A DNA stretch of 15,110 nucleotides. Source: an uncultured Acidobacteriota bacterium (GTDB lineage Bacteria > Acidobacteriota > Thermoanaerobaculia > Gp7-AA8). Shown here in pieces: positions 4,841-12,442 of this stretch. Under the pieces are notes generated by a model. That model saw only the letters and a list, made by a program, of their open reading frames with translations, had not been told where the DNA came from and did not search any database. Location of the stretch: contig CAMPKJ010000104.1 in assembly GCA_946887105.1 (NCBI GenBank), positions 1-15,110 on the forward strand, given 5' to 3'. Position numbers and translations under genes: made by a program. Each line of letters starts with the position of its first letter. Position 1 is the stretch's first letter.

Positions 4841-6948
4841 TACCCCGTCCGCCGCAGCACCAGCATCGCGTACGCCTGCACCCACACCCCGTCGCCCGCG
4901 TTCCACTCCTTGTGTTGGCGCAGGTCGGGAACGGGATCGTTCGTATCGATCACCGCCTCCCAGCGATCGCCCCACGGGCAGGTCGGCAGCTTGAACGTGA
5001 TCGGCTCGTAGTGCGCGTTGAAGAGGATGTAGAAGCTGTCGTCGATCACCGGCTCGCCGCGATGATCGGGCGTCGGGATCGCTTTTCCGTTGAGGAACAC
5101 GCCCAGCGTGCGGGCGTGGCCCTGGTGCCAGTCCTCCTCGGTCATCGGTTCGCCGTCGGGCTTGAACCAGCCGATGTCGCTCACGCCGGTGCCGCGCACG
5201 TTGCGTCCGTGAAACCAGCGGCGGCGCTGGAAGACCGCATGGTCCTTGCGGAACTGAATCAGGCGCGCCACGAACGCGCGCAGGCCGTCGTCCATCTGCT
5301 CCCAGTCGAACCAGGAGATCTCGTTGTCCTGCGCGTAGCCGTTGTTGTTGCCGGACTGCGTGCGGCCGAACTCGTCGCCGCCGAGGATCATCGGCACGCC
5401 TTGCGAGAGGAACAGTGTGGTGAGGAAGTTCCGCTGTTGCCGCGAGCGAAGCTTCTGGATCTCCGGATCGTCGGTCGGACCTTCAGCGCCGCAATTCCAG
5501 GAACGGTTGTCGTCCGCGCCGTCCTGGTTGTTTTCCTGGTTCGCCTCGTTGTGCTTGTGGTTGTAAGAAACCAGATCGCGCAGCGTGAAGCCGTCGTGCG
5601 CGGTGACGAAGTTGATGCTCGCGTACGGGCGGCGTCCGTTCGCCGCGTACAGATCGGAGCTGCCGGTCAGGCGCGTCGCGAAATCGTCCAGCGTCTGATC
5701 GGTGCCGCGCCAGTAATCGCGTACGACGTCGCGATACCTCCCGTTCCACTCCGACCATAAAGATGGGAAGTTGCCGACCTGATATCCCCCTTCACCGACG
5801 TCCCACGGCTCCGCGATCAGCTTCACCTGCGAGATGACCGGATCCTGCTGGATGATGTCGAAGAACGCGGAGAGGCGATCGACGTCGTGCAGCTCGCGCG
5901 CGAGCGTGGCCGCGAGGTCGAAGCGGAACCCGTCCACGTGCATCTCCAACAGCCAGTAGCGCAGCGAGTCCATGATCATCTGCAGCACGTGCGGATGGCG
6001 CATGTTCAGGCTGTTGCCGGTGCCGGTGTAATCCATGTAATACCGCCTGTCCTCGCTCATGGTGCGGTAGTACGCGCTGTTGTCGATGCCTTTCATCGAA
6101 AGCACCGGCCCCATGTGATTCCCCTCGGCGGTGTGGTTGTACACGACGTCCAGGATCACTTCGATCCCCTCGTCGTGCAGCGCCTTCACCATCTGCTTGA
6201 ACTCCATCACCTGCTGTCCGTTGGAGCCGCTGGCGGCGTACTCGTTGTGCGGCGCGAGGAAGGCGATCGAGTCATAGCCCCAGTAATTGCGCAGGCCTTT
6301 GTCGAGCAGATGGTTGGCGTGGATGAATTGATGCACCGGCATGAGCTCGACCGCGGTGATGCCGAGCTGCTTCAGATAGCGCAACGCGGCCGGATGGGCC
6401 ATGCCGGCGTAGGTGCCGCGCAGGTTTTCCGGCACGCCGGGATGGCGCATGGTGAAGCCCTTGACGTGCGTCTCGTAGATGATGGTCTTGTGCCACGGCG
6501 TGTCGGGACGGCTGTCGCGGCGCCAGTCGAAATAGGGATTGACGATCACCGACTTCGGCATGAACTGCGCGCTGTCGGCGTCGTTGCGCGACGTGTCGGG
6601 CTGGTTGAAGTGATACGGGAACACCGCCTCATTCCACTGCACCTGTCCGTCCACTCCCTTGCCGTACGGATCGAGCAGGAGCTTGTTCGCATTGCAGCGG
6701 TGTCCATGCTCCGGCGCCCAGGGGCCGTGGACGCGGAATCCGTAACGCTGTCCCGGTCCGACGTTCGGCAGGTAACCGTGAAAGATGAACGCGGTGGTTT
6801 CCGGCAGGCGCACGCGCGACTCGGCGCCATTCGCGTCGAACAGGCAGAGCTCGACGCGCTCGGCCACTTCGGAAAAGACCGAGAAGTTGGTCCCGATGCC
6901 ATCCCAGGTCGCACCGAGTGGATAGGGTTTGCCCGGCCAGATGCGCAT
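4840..6948 (-). CDS. glgX: Glycogen debranching enzyme (isoamylase type, GH13)
   Basis: 702 residues, normal for GlgX. It removes alpha-1,6-linked limit-dextrin branches during glycogen breakdown in the cytoplasm. The N-terminal CBM48-type domain begins PGKPYPLGATWDGIGTNFSV and runs to about residue 130. The GH13 barrel follows with all conserved regions: DVVYNH (267-272), DGFRFD with nucleophile D344, AEPWDV with general acid E380, and TAHDGF with transition-state stabiliser D452. A C-terminal beta domain closes the protein. LGGDEFGRTQSGNNNGYAQD is another strong GlgX signature. The start at 6948 fits the family N-terminus; no clear ribosome site is visible before it. Other glycogen genes (glgP, glgA, glgC, glgB) are not in the window; the only operon mate is the coupled unknown gene. 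Confidence 0.97.
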   Translation of the reverse strand: MRIWPGKPYPLGATWDGIGTNFSVFSEVAERVELCLFDANGAESRVRLPETTAFIFHGYLPNVGPGQRYGFRVHGPWAPEHGHRCNANKLLLDPYGKGVDGQVQWNEAVFPYHFNQPDTSRNDADSAQFMPKSVIVNPYFDWRRDSRPDTPWHKTIIYETHVKGFTMRHPGVPENLRGTYAGMAHPAALRYLKQLGITAVELMPVHQFIHANHLLDKGLRNYWGYDSIAFLAPHNEYAASGSNGQQVMEFKQMVKALHDEGIEVILDVVYNHTAEGNHMGPVLSMKGIDNSAYYRTMSEDRRYYMDYTGTGNSLNMRHPHVLQMIMDSLRYWLLEMHVDGFRFDLAATLARELHDVDRLSAFFDIIQQDPVISQVKLIAEPWDVGEGGYQVGNFPSLWSEWNGRYRDVVRDYWRGTDQTLDDFATRLTGSSDLYAANGRRPYASINFVTAHDGFTLRDLVSYNHKHNEANQENNQDGADDNRSWNCGAEGPTDDPEIQKLRSRQQRNFLTTLFLSQGVPMILGGDEFGRTQSGNNNGYAQDNEISWFDWEQMDDGLRAFVARLIQFRKDHAVFQRRRWFHGRNVRGTGVSDIGWFKPDGEPMTEEDWHQGHARTLGVFLNGKAIPTPDHRGEPVIDDSFYILFNAHYEPITFKLPTCPWGDRWEAVIDTNDPVPDLRQHKEWNAGDGVWVQAYAMLVLRRTG

Positions 6949-7031
6949 GAGATCGAGCGCCGTTACAAGTGGAGTGCCACCGCCGCGTGCACCAACTCTC
7001 TGGCACGTTGCTCGCTGTTATTCGGATCACG
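6949..7031. promoter_or_regulatory. Divergent intergenic region, glgX / glycosyltransferase
   Basis: 83 bases between two divergent starts must hold the promoters of both units. I found no convincing -35/-10 pair, no strong ribosome site on either side and no obvious operator palindrome. Confidence 0.35.
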
Positions 7032-8012
7032 ATGCGAATGCGAAACGCCCAGGATTGCCGTTGCAGCTATGTGGTCGTCGTCGAGAGCGCGGCTTCGTCG
7101 ATCAACGACCTGCGTGAGCTCGGCAACTATCTCTCCACGCTCAGCGTGGCCGGCTGCGATGTGGTCGTGCTCGATCCGTCGCCGCGGATGCTCTTCGAAC
7201 TGAACGGGCGCATTCTGCGCTGGGTCGCGCGGCACGTGCCGGTCCGTGCCGAGCATTGCACGCCGGCGGGCACGCTCGACCGCCTGCGCGCCGCGGCATC
7301 CGTGGCCGCGTGCGAGAAGGTGATCGTCGCATCGGAAGACGTCCGCTACACGCCCGGCGCGATCGCGCAGCTGTGCGATCTGCTGGAGAAACACGAAGTG
7401 GTGGAGCCGCAGGATTACCTCGATCCGCTGCCGTGGTGGGGGAGCCTCGAGGCGGGACGGATTCTCGTCCACCGCGGCATCGAGCCGCAGCCCGATCACG
7501 GCGCGACGTTCGGCTTCCGCCGCGGGACCGTGCGCGCCCTGCGCGCGCTGAACACGATCGACGACCGCGATCCCGCACGGCGCCTCGTCGCCGCGGGCGC
7601 GGAAGTGCACGCCGCCAGCGAGATCTTCGTGCGCCGAGAGCCGGGCGCATTCGAGAACTGGCTCGAAGAACGCCCGCGCCTGGCCGCCAACGATTTCGCG
7701 CTGCCGCTGAAGTCGGCGTTCTTCTTTTCGCTGGTGCCGTTTCTTCTCGTTCTCGGCGTTCTCGGCGGCCTGCGACTGGCCGGCGTCTACGCCGGCATCA
7801 TCGCGTTCTCGTCGGTCGGCCTCGCGCTCCGCGGCCGCGCCGGCGCCAGCGCATTCTTCCCGCTCCGCGCCTGCCTGCTGGCGCCGCTGTGGGTGCTGGA
7901 GCGATCCGTGAGCGTCTACTGGGCACTGTTCCGCAAACTACGCGGCGTGGAGCCAGAGACGGTGCGGATTGCGGTGCCGGAGACGCACGCCACGCGTGCG
8001 AGTGCGCGTTAG
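7032..8012 (+). CDS. Membrane-anchored glycosyltransferase-like protein (GT2/GT-A type)
   Basis: 326 residues from the ATG at 7032. The N-terminal half reads as a GT-A fold: SYVVVVESAASSINDL (first strand), CDVVVLDPSPR, and KVIVASEDVRYTPGAI, where S101-E102-D103 sits at the DxD position. WWGSLEAGRILVHRG and HGATFGFRRGTVRAL follow, the latter at the usual acceptor-loop place. Two hydrophobic segments (about 228-248 and 250-266) and an amphipathic stretch (about 275-300) anchor the C-terminus. Strict QxxRW and DxD motifs are missing, so the donor and even catalytic competence are unsure; a cell-envelope polysaccharide role is an inference. The start is uncertain: ATGs at 7032 and 7038 are possible, neither has a good ribosome site, and an ATG at 6969 would add 21 residues. 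It ends overlapping the STAS gene stop. Confidence 0.72.
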   Translation: MRMRNAQDCRCSYVVVVESAASSINDLRELGNYLSTLSVAGCDVVVLDPSPRMLFELNGRILRWVARHVPVRAEHCTPAGTLDRLRAAASVAACEKVIVASEDVRYTPGAIAQLCDLLEKHEVVEPQDYLDPLPWWGSLEAGRILVHRGIEPQPDHGATFGFRRGTVRALRALNTIDDRDPARRLVAAGAEVHAASEIFVRREPGAFENWLEERPRLAANDFALPLKSAFFFSLVPFLLVLGVLGGLRLAGVYAGIIAFSSVGLALRGRAGASAFFPLRACLLAPLWVLERSVSVYWALFRKLRGVEPETVRIAVPETHATRASAR

Positions 8013-8350
8013 CTGCCGAATGCCTTCAGCGCCTCCGCCTCGCTCTCGTACACCGAGAACATCGGCAGGAGATTCGTCAGCCGGAGGGTTTTGGTCACGC
8101 GGTCCTGCGGTTTGAGCAGGCGCAACGACGCGCCTTTGCGCTGCGACTCGCGGTAGACCTGCACGAGCTCGCCGAGGCCGTTGCTGTCGATGTAATCCAT
8201 GTCGGAGAGGTTGAGGAGAATCTTCGTCCCGCCCGCGCCCAGAATCTCATTGACGACCCGGGGGAGAATCGTGTCGCTCACGCCGATGGCGAGCCGCCCC
8301 TTGAAGTCGACGATCGTCACGTCGCCCGCTTTTCGAACCGCGATATCCAT
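8009..8350 (-). CDS. STAS-domain anti-sigma factor antagonist
   Basis: 113 residues, one complete STAS domain of the SpoIIAA/RsbV class. The motif DYIDSNGLGELVQVYR places the phosphorylatable serine at S56, directly after the conserved Asp. Proteins of this class, when unphosphorylated, bind an anti-sigma kinase and free a sigma factor or another partner; phosphorylation by the kinase blocks this. No anti-sigma kinase (SpoIIAB/RsbW type) or PP2C phosphatase lies next to it, so its partners are encoded elsewhere. It is convergent with the glycosyltransferase-like gene; the two stop codons (TAA at 8011-8009 and TAG at 8010-8012) overlap. It is divergent from the response regulator gene, with 58 bases between their starts. 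Confidence 0.92.
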   Translation of the reverse strand: MDIAVRKAGDVTIVDFKGRLAIGVSDTILPRVVNEILGAGGTKILLNLSDMDYIDSNGLGELVQVYRESQRKGASLRLLKPQDRVTKTLRLTNLLPMFSVYESEAEALKAFGS

Positions 8351-8408
8351 TCGGCGGCGATCATACCCAACTTCATCGGATCTTCACACCTCCGGCTAGG
8401 ATGACCCG

Positions 8409-9065
8409 ATGCGCCGCATCCTGCTCGTCGAAGACGATCCGAAGACGAGTGCGACCGTCGCGCTGTACCTGCAACGCGAGGGCTACGAGGTGGCCATCGC
8501 CGCGGATGGAATCGAGGCGCTGGAGCGGGCGCGCGAGCGCGAACCGCATCTGGTCGTGCTCGATCTGATGCTGCCGCGGCTCGACGGACTCGCGGTCTGC
8601 CGCGCGCTCCGCGAGAGCGGCCATCCCGCGATCATCATGGTCACGGCGAAGTCGACCGAGGAGGACAAACTGGCCGGTCTCGACCTCGGCGCGGACGACT
8701 ACGTCACCAAGCCCTTCAGCCCGCGCGAGCTGATGGCGCGCGTACGCGCGGTGCTGCGTCGCATGGCCGAGGAAGACGTGCTCACGCTCGGCGGCATCAC
8801 TCTCGATCGCACGCTGCGCGAAGTGCGCGTTGGCGATACGCCGGTCGCGGTGACGCCGACCGAATATCGCCTGCTCGAAACACTCGCGCGCGCCGGCGGA
8901 CGGACGTTCACACGGCAGGAGCTCGTCGAGCGTGCCCTCGGCGAGGAGTACGACGGCCTCGACCGCACCGTCGACGTTCATGTGATGAACCTGCGCAGGA
9001 AACTCGGCGAGGCCGGCAAAGCCATCGTCACCGTGTTCGGCGTCGGCTACAAATTCGGCAAATGA
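8409..9065 (+). CDS. OmpR/PhoB-family response regulator
   Basis: 218 residues. The receiver domain (about 1-118) has the acidic pair E8/D9/D10, phosphoacceptor D52 in LVVLDLMLPRLDG, T79 in MVTAKS and K101 in VTKPFSP, a complete active site. The winged-helix output domain (about 125-218) shows LTLGGITLDRTLREV, VAVTPTEYRLLETLARAGGR and the recognition/wing region TVDVHVMNLRRKLGEAGKAI ending VFGVGYKF, all standard OmpR-type. The stop overlaps the start of the kinase gene as ATGA, so the pair is co-translated. The target genes are unknown; the serine hydrolase gene just downstream of the kinase is a possible one. Of the many paralogues in this family none can be named from sequence alone. Confidence 0.96.
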   Translation: MRRILLVEDDPKTSATVALYLQREGYEVAIAADGIEALERAREREPHLVVLDLMLPRLDGLAVCRALRESGHPAIIMVTAKSTEEDKLAGLDLGADDYVTKPFSPRELMARVRAVLRRMAEEDVLTLGGITLDRTLREVRVGDTPVAVTPTEYRLLETLARAGGRTFTRQELVERALGEEYDGLDRTVDVHVMNLRRKLGEAGKAIVTVFGVGYKFGK

Positions 9066-10348
9066 TCGCCCGCTCGCTCCGCTGGCGCCTCGTCTTCGCG
9101 ATGGCGCTCATCATCGCCGCCGTCGCGGGCGCGGCCGGATTCTTCTCCAGCCTGACCGTGAAGCGCGAGCTCGACCGCTTCCTCGTGGCGCAGCGTCTCG
9201 AGGATGCGCGCGCCGCGCTCGATCTCTTTCGCGGACCCGATCTCGATGCTGCCATGCGTGGCGCGCACGACCGGTTCGGCTTCCGCAGCGTCGTGTTGCA
9301 AGGCGGACGCGTCGTGGCGTCGTATCCGCAGGAGCTGCGTGAGTACCGCGTGCAGTTGACGCGCGACAACACGCTCGAGCTGACACGGGACGGCGAGGTG
9401 CTGCGCATCAAAGGCATGTCGTCCGCGATGCCCGGCGCCGGACGCGTGTATCTCCTCCCGCCACGCGAGTCCGCCGGCCCGCAAACGGTGCGCATGAACG
9501 TCAACCGCTGGTTGATCGGCGGCCTCGGCGCCGCGGCGTTGCTGGCCGTTGCGGTGATGCTGACGATCTTCCGCCGCGTCTTCCGTCCTGTCGAAGCATT
9601 GACGGCAGGAGCGCGCGCACTGGCCGGCGGACGTCTCGACACGCGCGTGGCGGTGCGCGGCGATGACGAAGTCGCCGAGCTCGGACGCGCGTTCAACTCG
9701 ATGGCGGAAGCGCTCGAGCGCAACGAGCGCGCGCGGCGCAGCATGGTCAGCGATGTCGCGCACGAGTTGCGGACGCCGCTGACCAGCATCCGCGTGCAGA
9801 TCGAAGCCGTGCAGGACGAAGTGATCGCGCCCGATGCGAAATGGATCGCCTCGATCGAAGAGGACGTCGCCGCGCTTTCCCATCTCGTCGACGATCTCCA
9901 GCAGCTTTCCCTCGGCGATGCGGGAGTGCTGCGTCTGGAGCTCGCGGACGTGCGCGTCGCTGAGATCGTGGAACGCGCCACGACCGGCTCGAGTGCGCCC
10001 GGCATCACCATCAGCGTCGACGTTCCGCCGGATCTCACCGTTCGTGCGGATGCGCGACGGCTCGTGCAGGTGGTGCGCAATCTGGTCACGAACGCGCTGG
10101 CGTTCGCATCGAGCTCGATCGCGATCTCCGCGCGCGGCTCCGAAATTCGCGTCGCCGATGATGGTCCGGGCGTGCCGCCGGAGCACGTCGATCGGATCTT
10201 CGATCGCTTCTATCGCGCCGATCCGTCGCGCTCGCGCAGCACCGGCGGCGCCGGACTGGGATTGGCCATCGCGCGCCAACTGGTCGAGTTGCACGGCGGA
10301 ACGATCCGTTACGAGAAGCCGGCGTTCATCGTCGTGCTGCCTTCATAG
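9062..10348 (+). CDS. Sensor histidine kinase, partner of the upstream regulator
   Basis: 428 residues. Two membrane helices (about 9-29 and 150-170) bracket a roughly 120-residue periplasmic sensor with no family I recognise. HAMP domain about 170-222, then HisKA with VSDVAHELRTPLTSIR (phosphorylated H234). The ATPase domain has the N box in RRLVQVVRNLVTNAL (N340/N344), the G1 box DDGPG (366-370), the F box FDRFYRA, and the G2 box GGAGLGLAIARQL (395 onward). All catalytic landmarks are present, so it should be an active kinase. The ATG lies in the ATGA overlap with the response regulator gene. The architecture resembles BaeS/EnvZ-type envelope-stress or stimulus sensors, but the signal cannot be inferred. 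Confidence 0.96.
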   Translation: MIARSLRWRLVFAMALIIAAVAGAAGFFSSLTVKRELDRFLVAQRLEDARAALDLFRGPDLDAAMRGAHDRFGFRSVVLQGGRVVASYPQELREYRVQLTRDNTLELTRDGEVLRIKGMSSAMPGAGRVYLLPPRESAGPQTVRMNVNRWLIGGLGAAALLAVAVMLTIFRRVFRPVEALTAGARALAGGRLDTRVAVRGDDEVAELGRAFNSMAEALERNERARRSMVSDVAHELRTPLTSIRVQIEAVQDEVIAPDAKWIASIEEDVAALSHLVDDLQQLSLGDAGVLRLELADVRVAEIVERATTGSSAPGITISVDVPPDLTVRADARRLVQVVRNLVTNALAFASSSIAISARGSEIRVADDGPGVPPEHVDRIFDRFYRADPSRSRSTGGAGLGLAIARQLVELHGGTIRYEKPAFIVVLPS

Positions 10349-10382
10349 CTTCTTGACCGGTCGTTTGTAGTGTCTCGTTGAG

Positions 10383-10478
10383 GAGTTCCTCGGTTCCTCG
10401 GAAGGTCCCTCGGAGTTCCTCGGAGGAAGCGGCCCTCCCGAGGAACTCCGAGGACCTCCGAGGAACGCCGAGGAACTC
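10383..10478. repeat. Repeat A, copy 2: palindrome of tandem TTCCTCGG units
   Basis: The left arm (10383-10423) runs GAGTTCCTCGG, TTCCTCGG, AAGGTCCCTCGG, AGTTCCTCGG; the right arm (about 10438-10478) carries the complement as CGAGGAACTC, CGAGGACCTC, CGAGGAACGC, CGAGGAACTC around a loop of about 15 bases. It is the same family as 2718-2800 but diverged in individual units. It fills most of the 144-base gap between the histidine kinase and hydrolase genes and ends two bases before the hydrolase ribosome site. Confidence 0.9.
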
Positions 10479-10480
10479 AA

Positions 10481-10486
10481 AAGGAG
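10481..10486 (+). promoter_or_regulatory. Ribosome binding site of the serine hydrolase
   Basis: AAGGAG six bases before the ATG at 10493. It lies two bases after the end of the repeat A stem, so a folded repeat would sit directly against the ribosome landing site. Confidence 0.7.
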
Positions 10487-10492
10487 ATAGCC

Positions 10493-11584
10493 ATGAAGGT
10501 CCGTCATCTGATTCTCACATTGCTCGTCACACTCACCGCCGCTGTTGCCGCAGGGGCGCAGCCGAGGAGGGTCGTGCGCATCGGCGGCGGCGGCGAAGAC
10601 CGCGCCAAGGACTGGCCGAAGGCGGCGGTGAAGCCGGACATGTCCGAGGCCGAGGCGGTTGCGGCCATCCGTCCGTACCTCGAGACGCTCGTACAGCGCG
10701 ATCTCTTCAGCGGAACGGTGCTGCTCGCGAAAGAAGGCAAGACGCTGTTCCTCGAGTCGTATGGGATGGCCAACAAAGACTTCGGCATCCCGAACACCAC
10801 CGGCACGAAGTACAACATCGGCTCGATCAACAAGACCTTCACGCAGGTGGCGCTCGGCCAGCTGCGCGATGAAGGGAAGCTCGACTTCGCGAAGACCCTG
10901 CGCACCTATCTGCCGGACTATCCATCGGACGTCGCGGACAAGATCACGCTGCAGCAGATCCTGCAGCACGCGTCGGGACTCGGCGACATCTTCGGTCCCG
11001 CGTACGCGAACATGCCGAAGGACAAGCTGCGCAATCTCAGCGACTACCTGCCGCTCTTCGTCGACAAGCCGCTGGAGTTCGAGCCCGGCAGCAGCCGCCG
11101 TTACTCGAACGCGGGCTACATTCTCCTCGGGCTGGTGATCGAGAAGGTGAGCGGCATGCCGTACCACGAGTACGTGACGGCGAAGATCTTCGCTCCGCTC
11201 GGGATGAACGACACCGGCGCGTTCGAATCCGACGCGATCGTGCCGAAGCGCGCCGTGAACTACACGCGCGGCGAGGACGGCGTGCTGCGCGCGAACATCC
11301 ACATGCGCCCGGGCCGCGGCTCGTCGGCCGGCGGCGGATATTCGACGGTGATGGACCTCTACCGCTTCACGCGCGACGCGCGCAAGGTGATGAGCGAGAC
11401 GTCGTTCGATCGCATGATCGGCCCGAATCCCGGCGTGGGCTGGGCCGGAGGATCGCCGGGCATCAACGCGACGGTGGAGATGGGCGGCGGCTACACGCTG
11501 ATCGTGCTCGCGAACTACGACCCGCCGGCCGCGGAGGAAGTGGGCAAGAACATTCGCCGGCTTCTGGGGATTTACGAGGAGTGA
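10493..11584 (+). CDS. Secreted serine hydrolase, beta-lactamase/class C-like
   Basis: 363 residues with a Sec signal peptide (about 1-22, ending AAGAQ), so periplasmic or exported. The Beta-lactamase (PF00144) fold shows the SxxK motif in NIGSINKTFTQVALG (nucleophile S111, K114), YSN in RRYSNAGYILLGLVIEKVSG (Y204-N206), and a third-motif region WAGGSPGIN in place of the usual HxG/KTG. Other family marks are ITLQQILQHASGLGD, FEPGS and IFAPLGMNDTG. Such proteins include D-aminopeptidases, esterases, EstB-type enzymes and PBP4-star-like peptidases; true beta-lactamase activity is the least likely. It follows the two-component genes but is separated by repeat A, so it probably has its own transcript or depends on read-through. 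Confidence 0.92.
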   Translation: MKVRHLILTLLVTLTAAVAAGAQPRRVVRIGGGGEDRAKDWPKAAVKPDMSEAEAVAAIRPYLETLVQRDLFSGTVLLAKEGKTLFLESYGMANKDFGIPNTTGTKYNIGSINKTFTQVALGQLRDEGKLDFAKTLRTYLPDYPSDVADKITLQQILQHASGLGDIFGPAYANMPKDKLRNLSDYLPLFVDKPLEFEPGSSRRYSNAGYILLGLVIEKVSGMPYHEYVTAKIFAPLGMNDTGAFESDAIVPKRAVNYTRGEDGVLRANIHMRPGRGSSAGGGYSTVMDLYRFTRDARKVMSETSFDRMIGPNPGVGWAGGSPGINATVEMGGGYTLIVLANYDPPAAEEVGKNIRRLLGIYEE

Positions 11585-11590
11585 CCCGCC

Positions 11591-11696
11591 TGTCATCCCG
11601 AGCGTGAGTCGAGGGACCTGGGCGCGCGGGCAGCGACGTGCGCGTAGTTCGTGCCGCCCGGCCCCCCGGGTCCCTCGACTCTCGCTCGGGATGACA
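11591..11696. repeat. Repeat B: long inverted repeat before rsmE
   Basis: The left arm begins TGTCATCCCGAGCGTGAGTC (11591-11618) and the right arm (11669-11696) is its reverse complement with a single mismatch over 28 bases, around a spacer of about 50 bases. Repeats with this arm (TGTCATCCCGAGCG, then GAGGGACC) are familiar as dispersed intergenic palindromes in many high-GC soil bacteria. It lies between the hydrolase stop (seven bases away) and the rsmE start (10 bases away) and could act as a terminator for the hydrolase transcript. Confidence 0.9.
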
Positions 11697-11706
11697 AACT
11701 AGCGAC

Positions 11707-12414
11707 GTGAACCTGATCCTCCTCTTCGCCGAAGACTTCGTCGACGATCGGCGCGTCGTGCTTTCCGGCCGCCGTCTCGAGCACGTCACGAACGTGCATC
11801 GGGCGGCGATCGGCGATGCGTTGATCGTCGGCGTTGCGGACGGACGCATCGGCAGCGGAGAGATCACCCGCCTCGACGCCACGGCGCTGGAGATGCGCGT
11901 CACGCCCAGCGCCGATCCGCCGCCGCCGCTCCCGCTCACGCTCGTGCTCGCGCTGCCGCGGCCGAAAGTGCTCAACCGCGTCATCGCCGGCGCGACCTCT
12001 CTCGGCGTGAAGCGCATCTATCTGATCAACGCCTGGCGCGTCGAAAAGAGTTACTGGAAATCGCCGCGTCTCTCCGAGGAGAACCTGCTCGCGCAACGCA
12101 TCCTCGGACTGGAACAGGCGCGCGACACCGCGCTCCCTCGGATCGAGCTCCGCCGCTTCTTCCGCCCGTTCGTCGAAGACGAGCTGCCGTCCATCGCTCG
12201 CGAATCACTCGCTCTCGTCGCCCACCCGGCGGCCGCGACGGAGTGCCCGCGCAACGTCGCGCAGCCGGTGACGCTCGCCATCGGACCGGAGGGCGGATTC
12301 ATCGAGGAAGAGATCGCCTCGCTGCAACGCGCCGGCTTCACGGCAGTCGGTCTCGGCCCGCGCATCCTGCGCGTCGAGACGGCGGTGCCTGCCGTTCTTG
12401 GACGGCTGTTTTGA
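11707..12414 (+). CDS. rsmE: 16S rRNA (uracil-1498-N3)-methyltransferase
   Basis: 235 residues, the usual RsmE length. It methylates N3 of U1498 in the decoding centre of the 30S subunit using S-adenosylmethionine. A short N-terminal PUA-like domain (about 1-70) carries RRVVLSGRRLEHVTNVHRAA, and the SPOUT knot domain carries AIGPEGGF (191-198) and LGPRILRVETAVPAVLG (216-232), the SAM-binding knot. The KSYWKSPRLSEENLLAQ, GLEQARDTALPRIE and FRPFVEDELP stretches match the subgroup common in Proteobacteria. The start is a GTG at 11707, only 10 bases after repeat B, with no strong ribosome site. The exosortase gene begins 28 bases after its stop. Confidence 0.94.
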   Translation: MNLILLFAEDFVDDRRVVLSGRRLEHVTNVHRAAIGDALIVGVADGRIGSGEITRLDATALEMRVTPSADPPPPLPLTLVLALPRPKVLNRVIAGATSLGVKRIYLINAWRVEKSYWKSPRLSEENLLAQRILGLEQARDTALPRIELRRFFRPFVEDELPSIARESLALVAHPAAATECPRNVAQPVTLAIGPEGGFIEEEIASLQRAGFTAVGLGPRILRVETAVPAVLGRLF

Positions 12415-12442
12415 CGCGCGTGCTACCATCCGCGCCGTTCCC

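Noticed and set aside
5887..7203. Plus-strand open frame of 438 codons opposite glgX
   Set aside because: GlgX is unmistakable on the minus strand; the antisense product has shadow composition and runs on into the glycosyltransferase region in the wrong frame.
8351..8408. Operator or promoter between the STAS and response-regulator genes
   Set aside because: The 58-base divergent gap must drive both genes, but I found no hexamer pair or palindrome good enough to place a site.
9047..10294. Minus-strand open frames of 415 and 353 codons opposite the histidine kinase
   Set aside because: The kinase has every catalytic box on the plus strand; the antisense frames are low-information Arg/Ser/Ala or His-rich shadows.
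10343..11596. Minus-strand open frame of 417 codons opposite the serine hydrolase
   Set aside because: It is antisense to a gene with signal peptide, SxxK and YSN motifs, and its end is merely repeat A read through.
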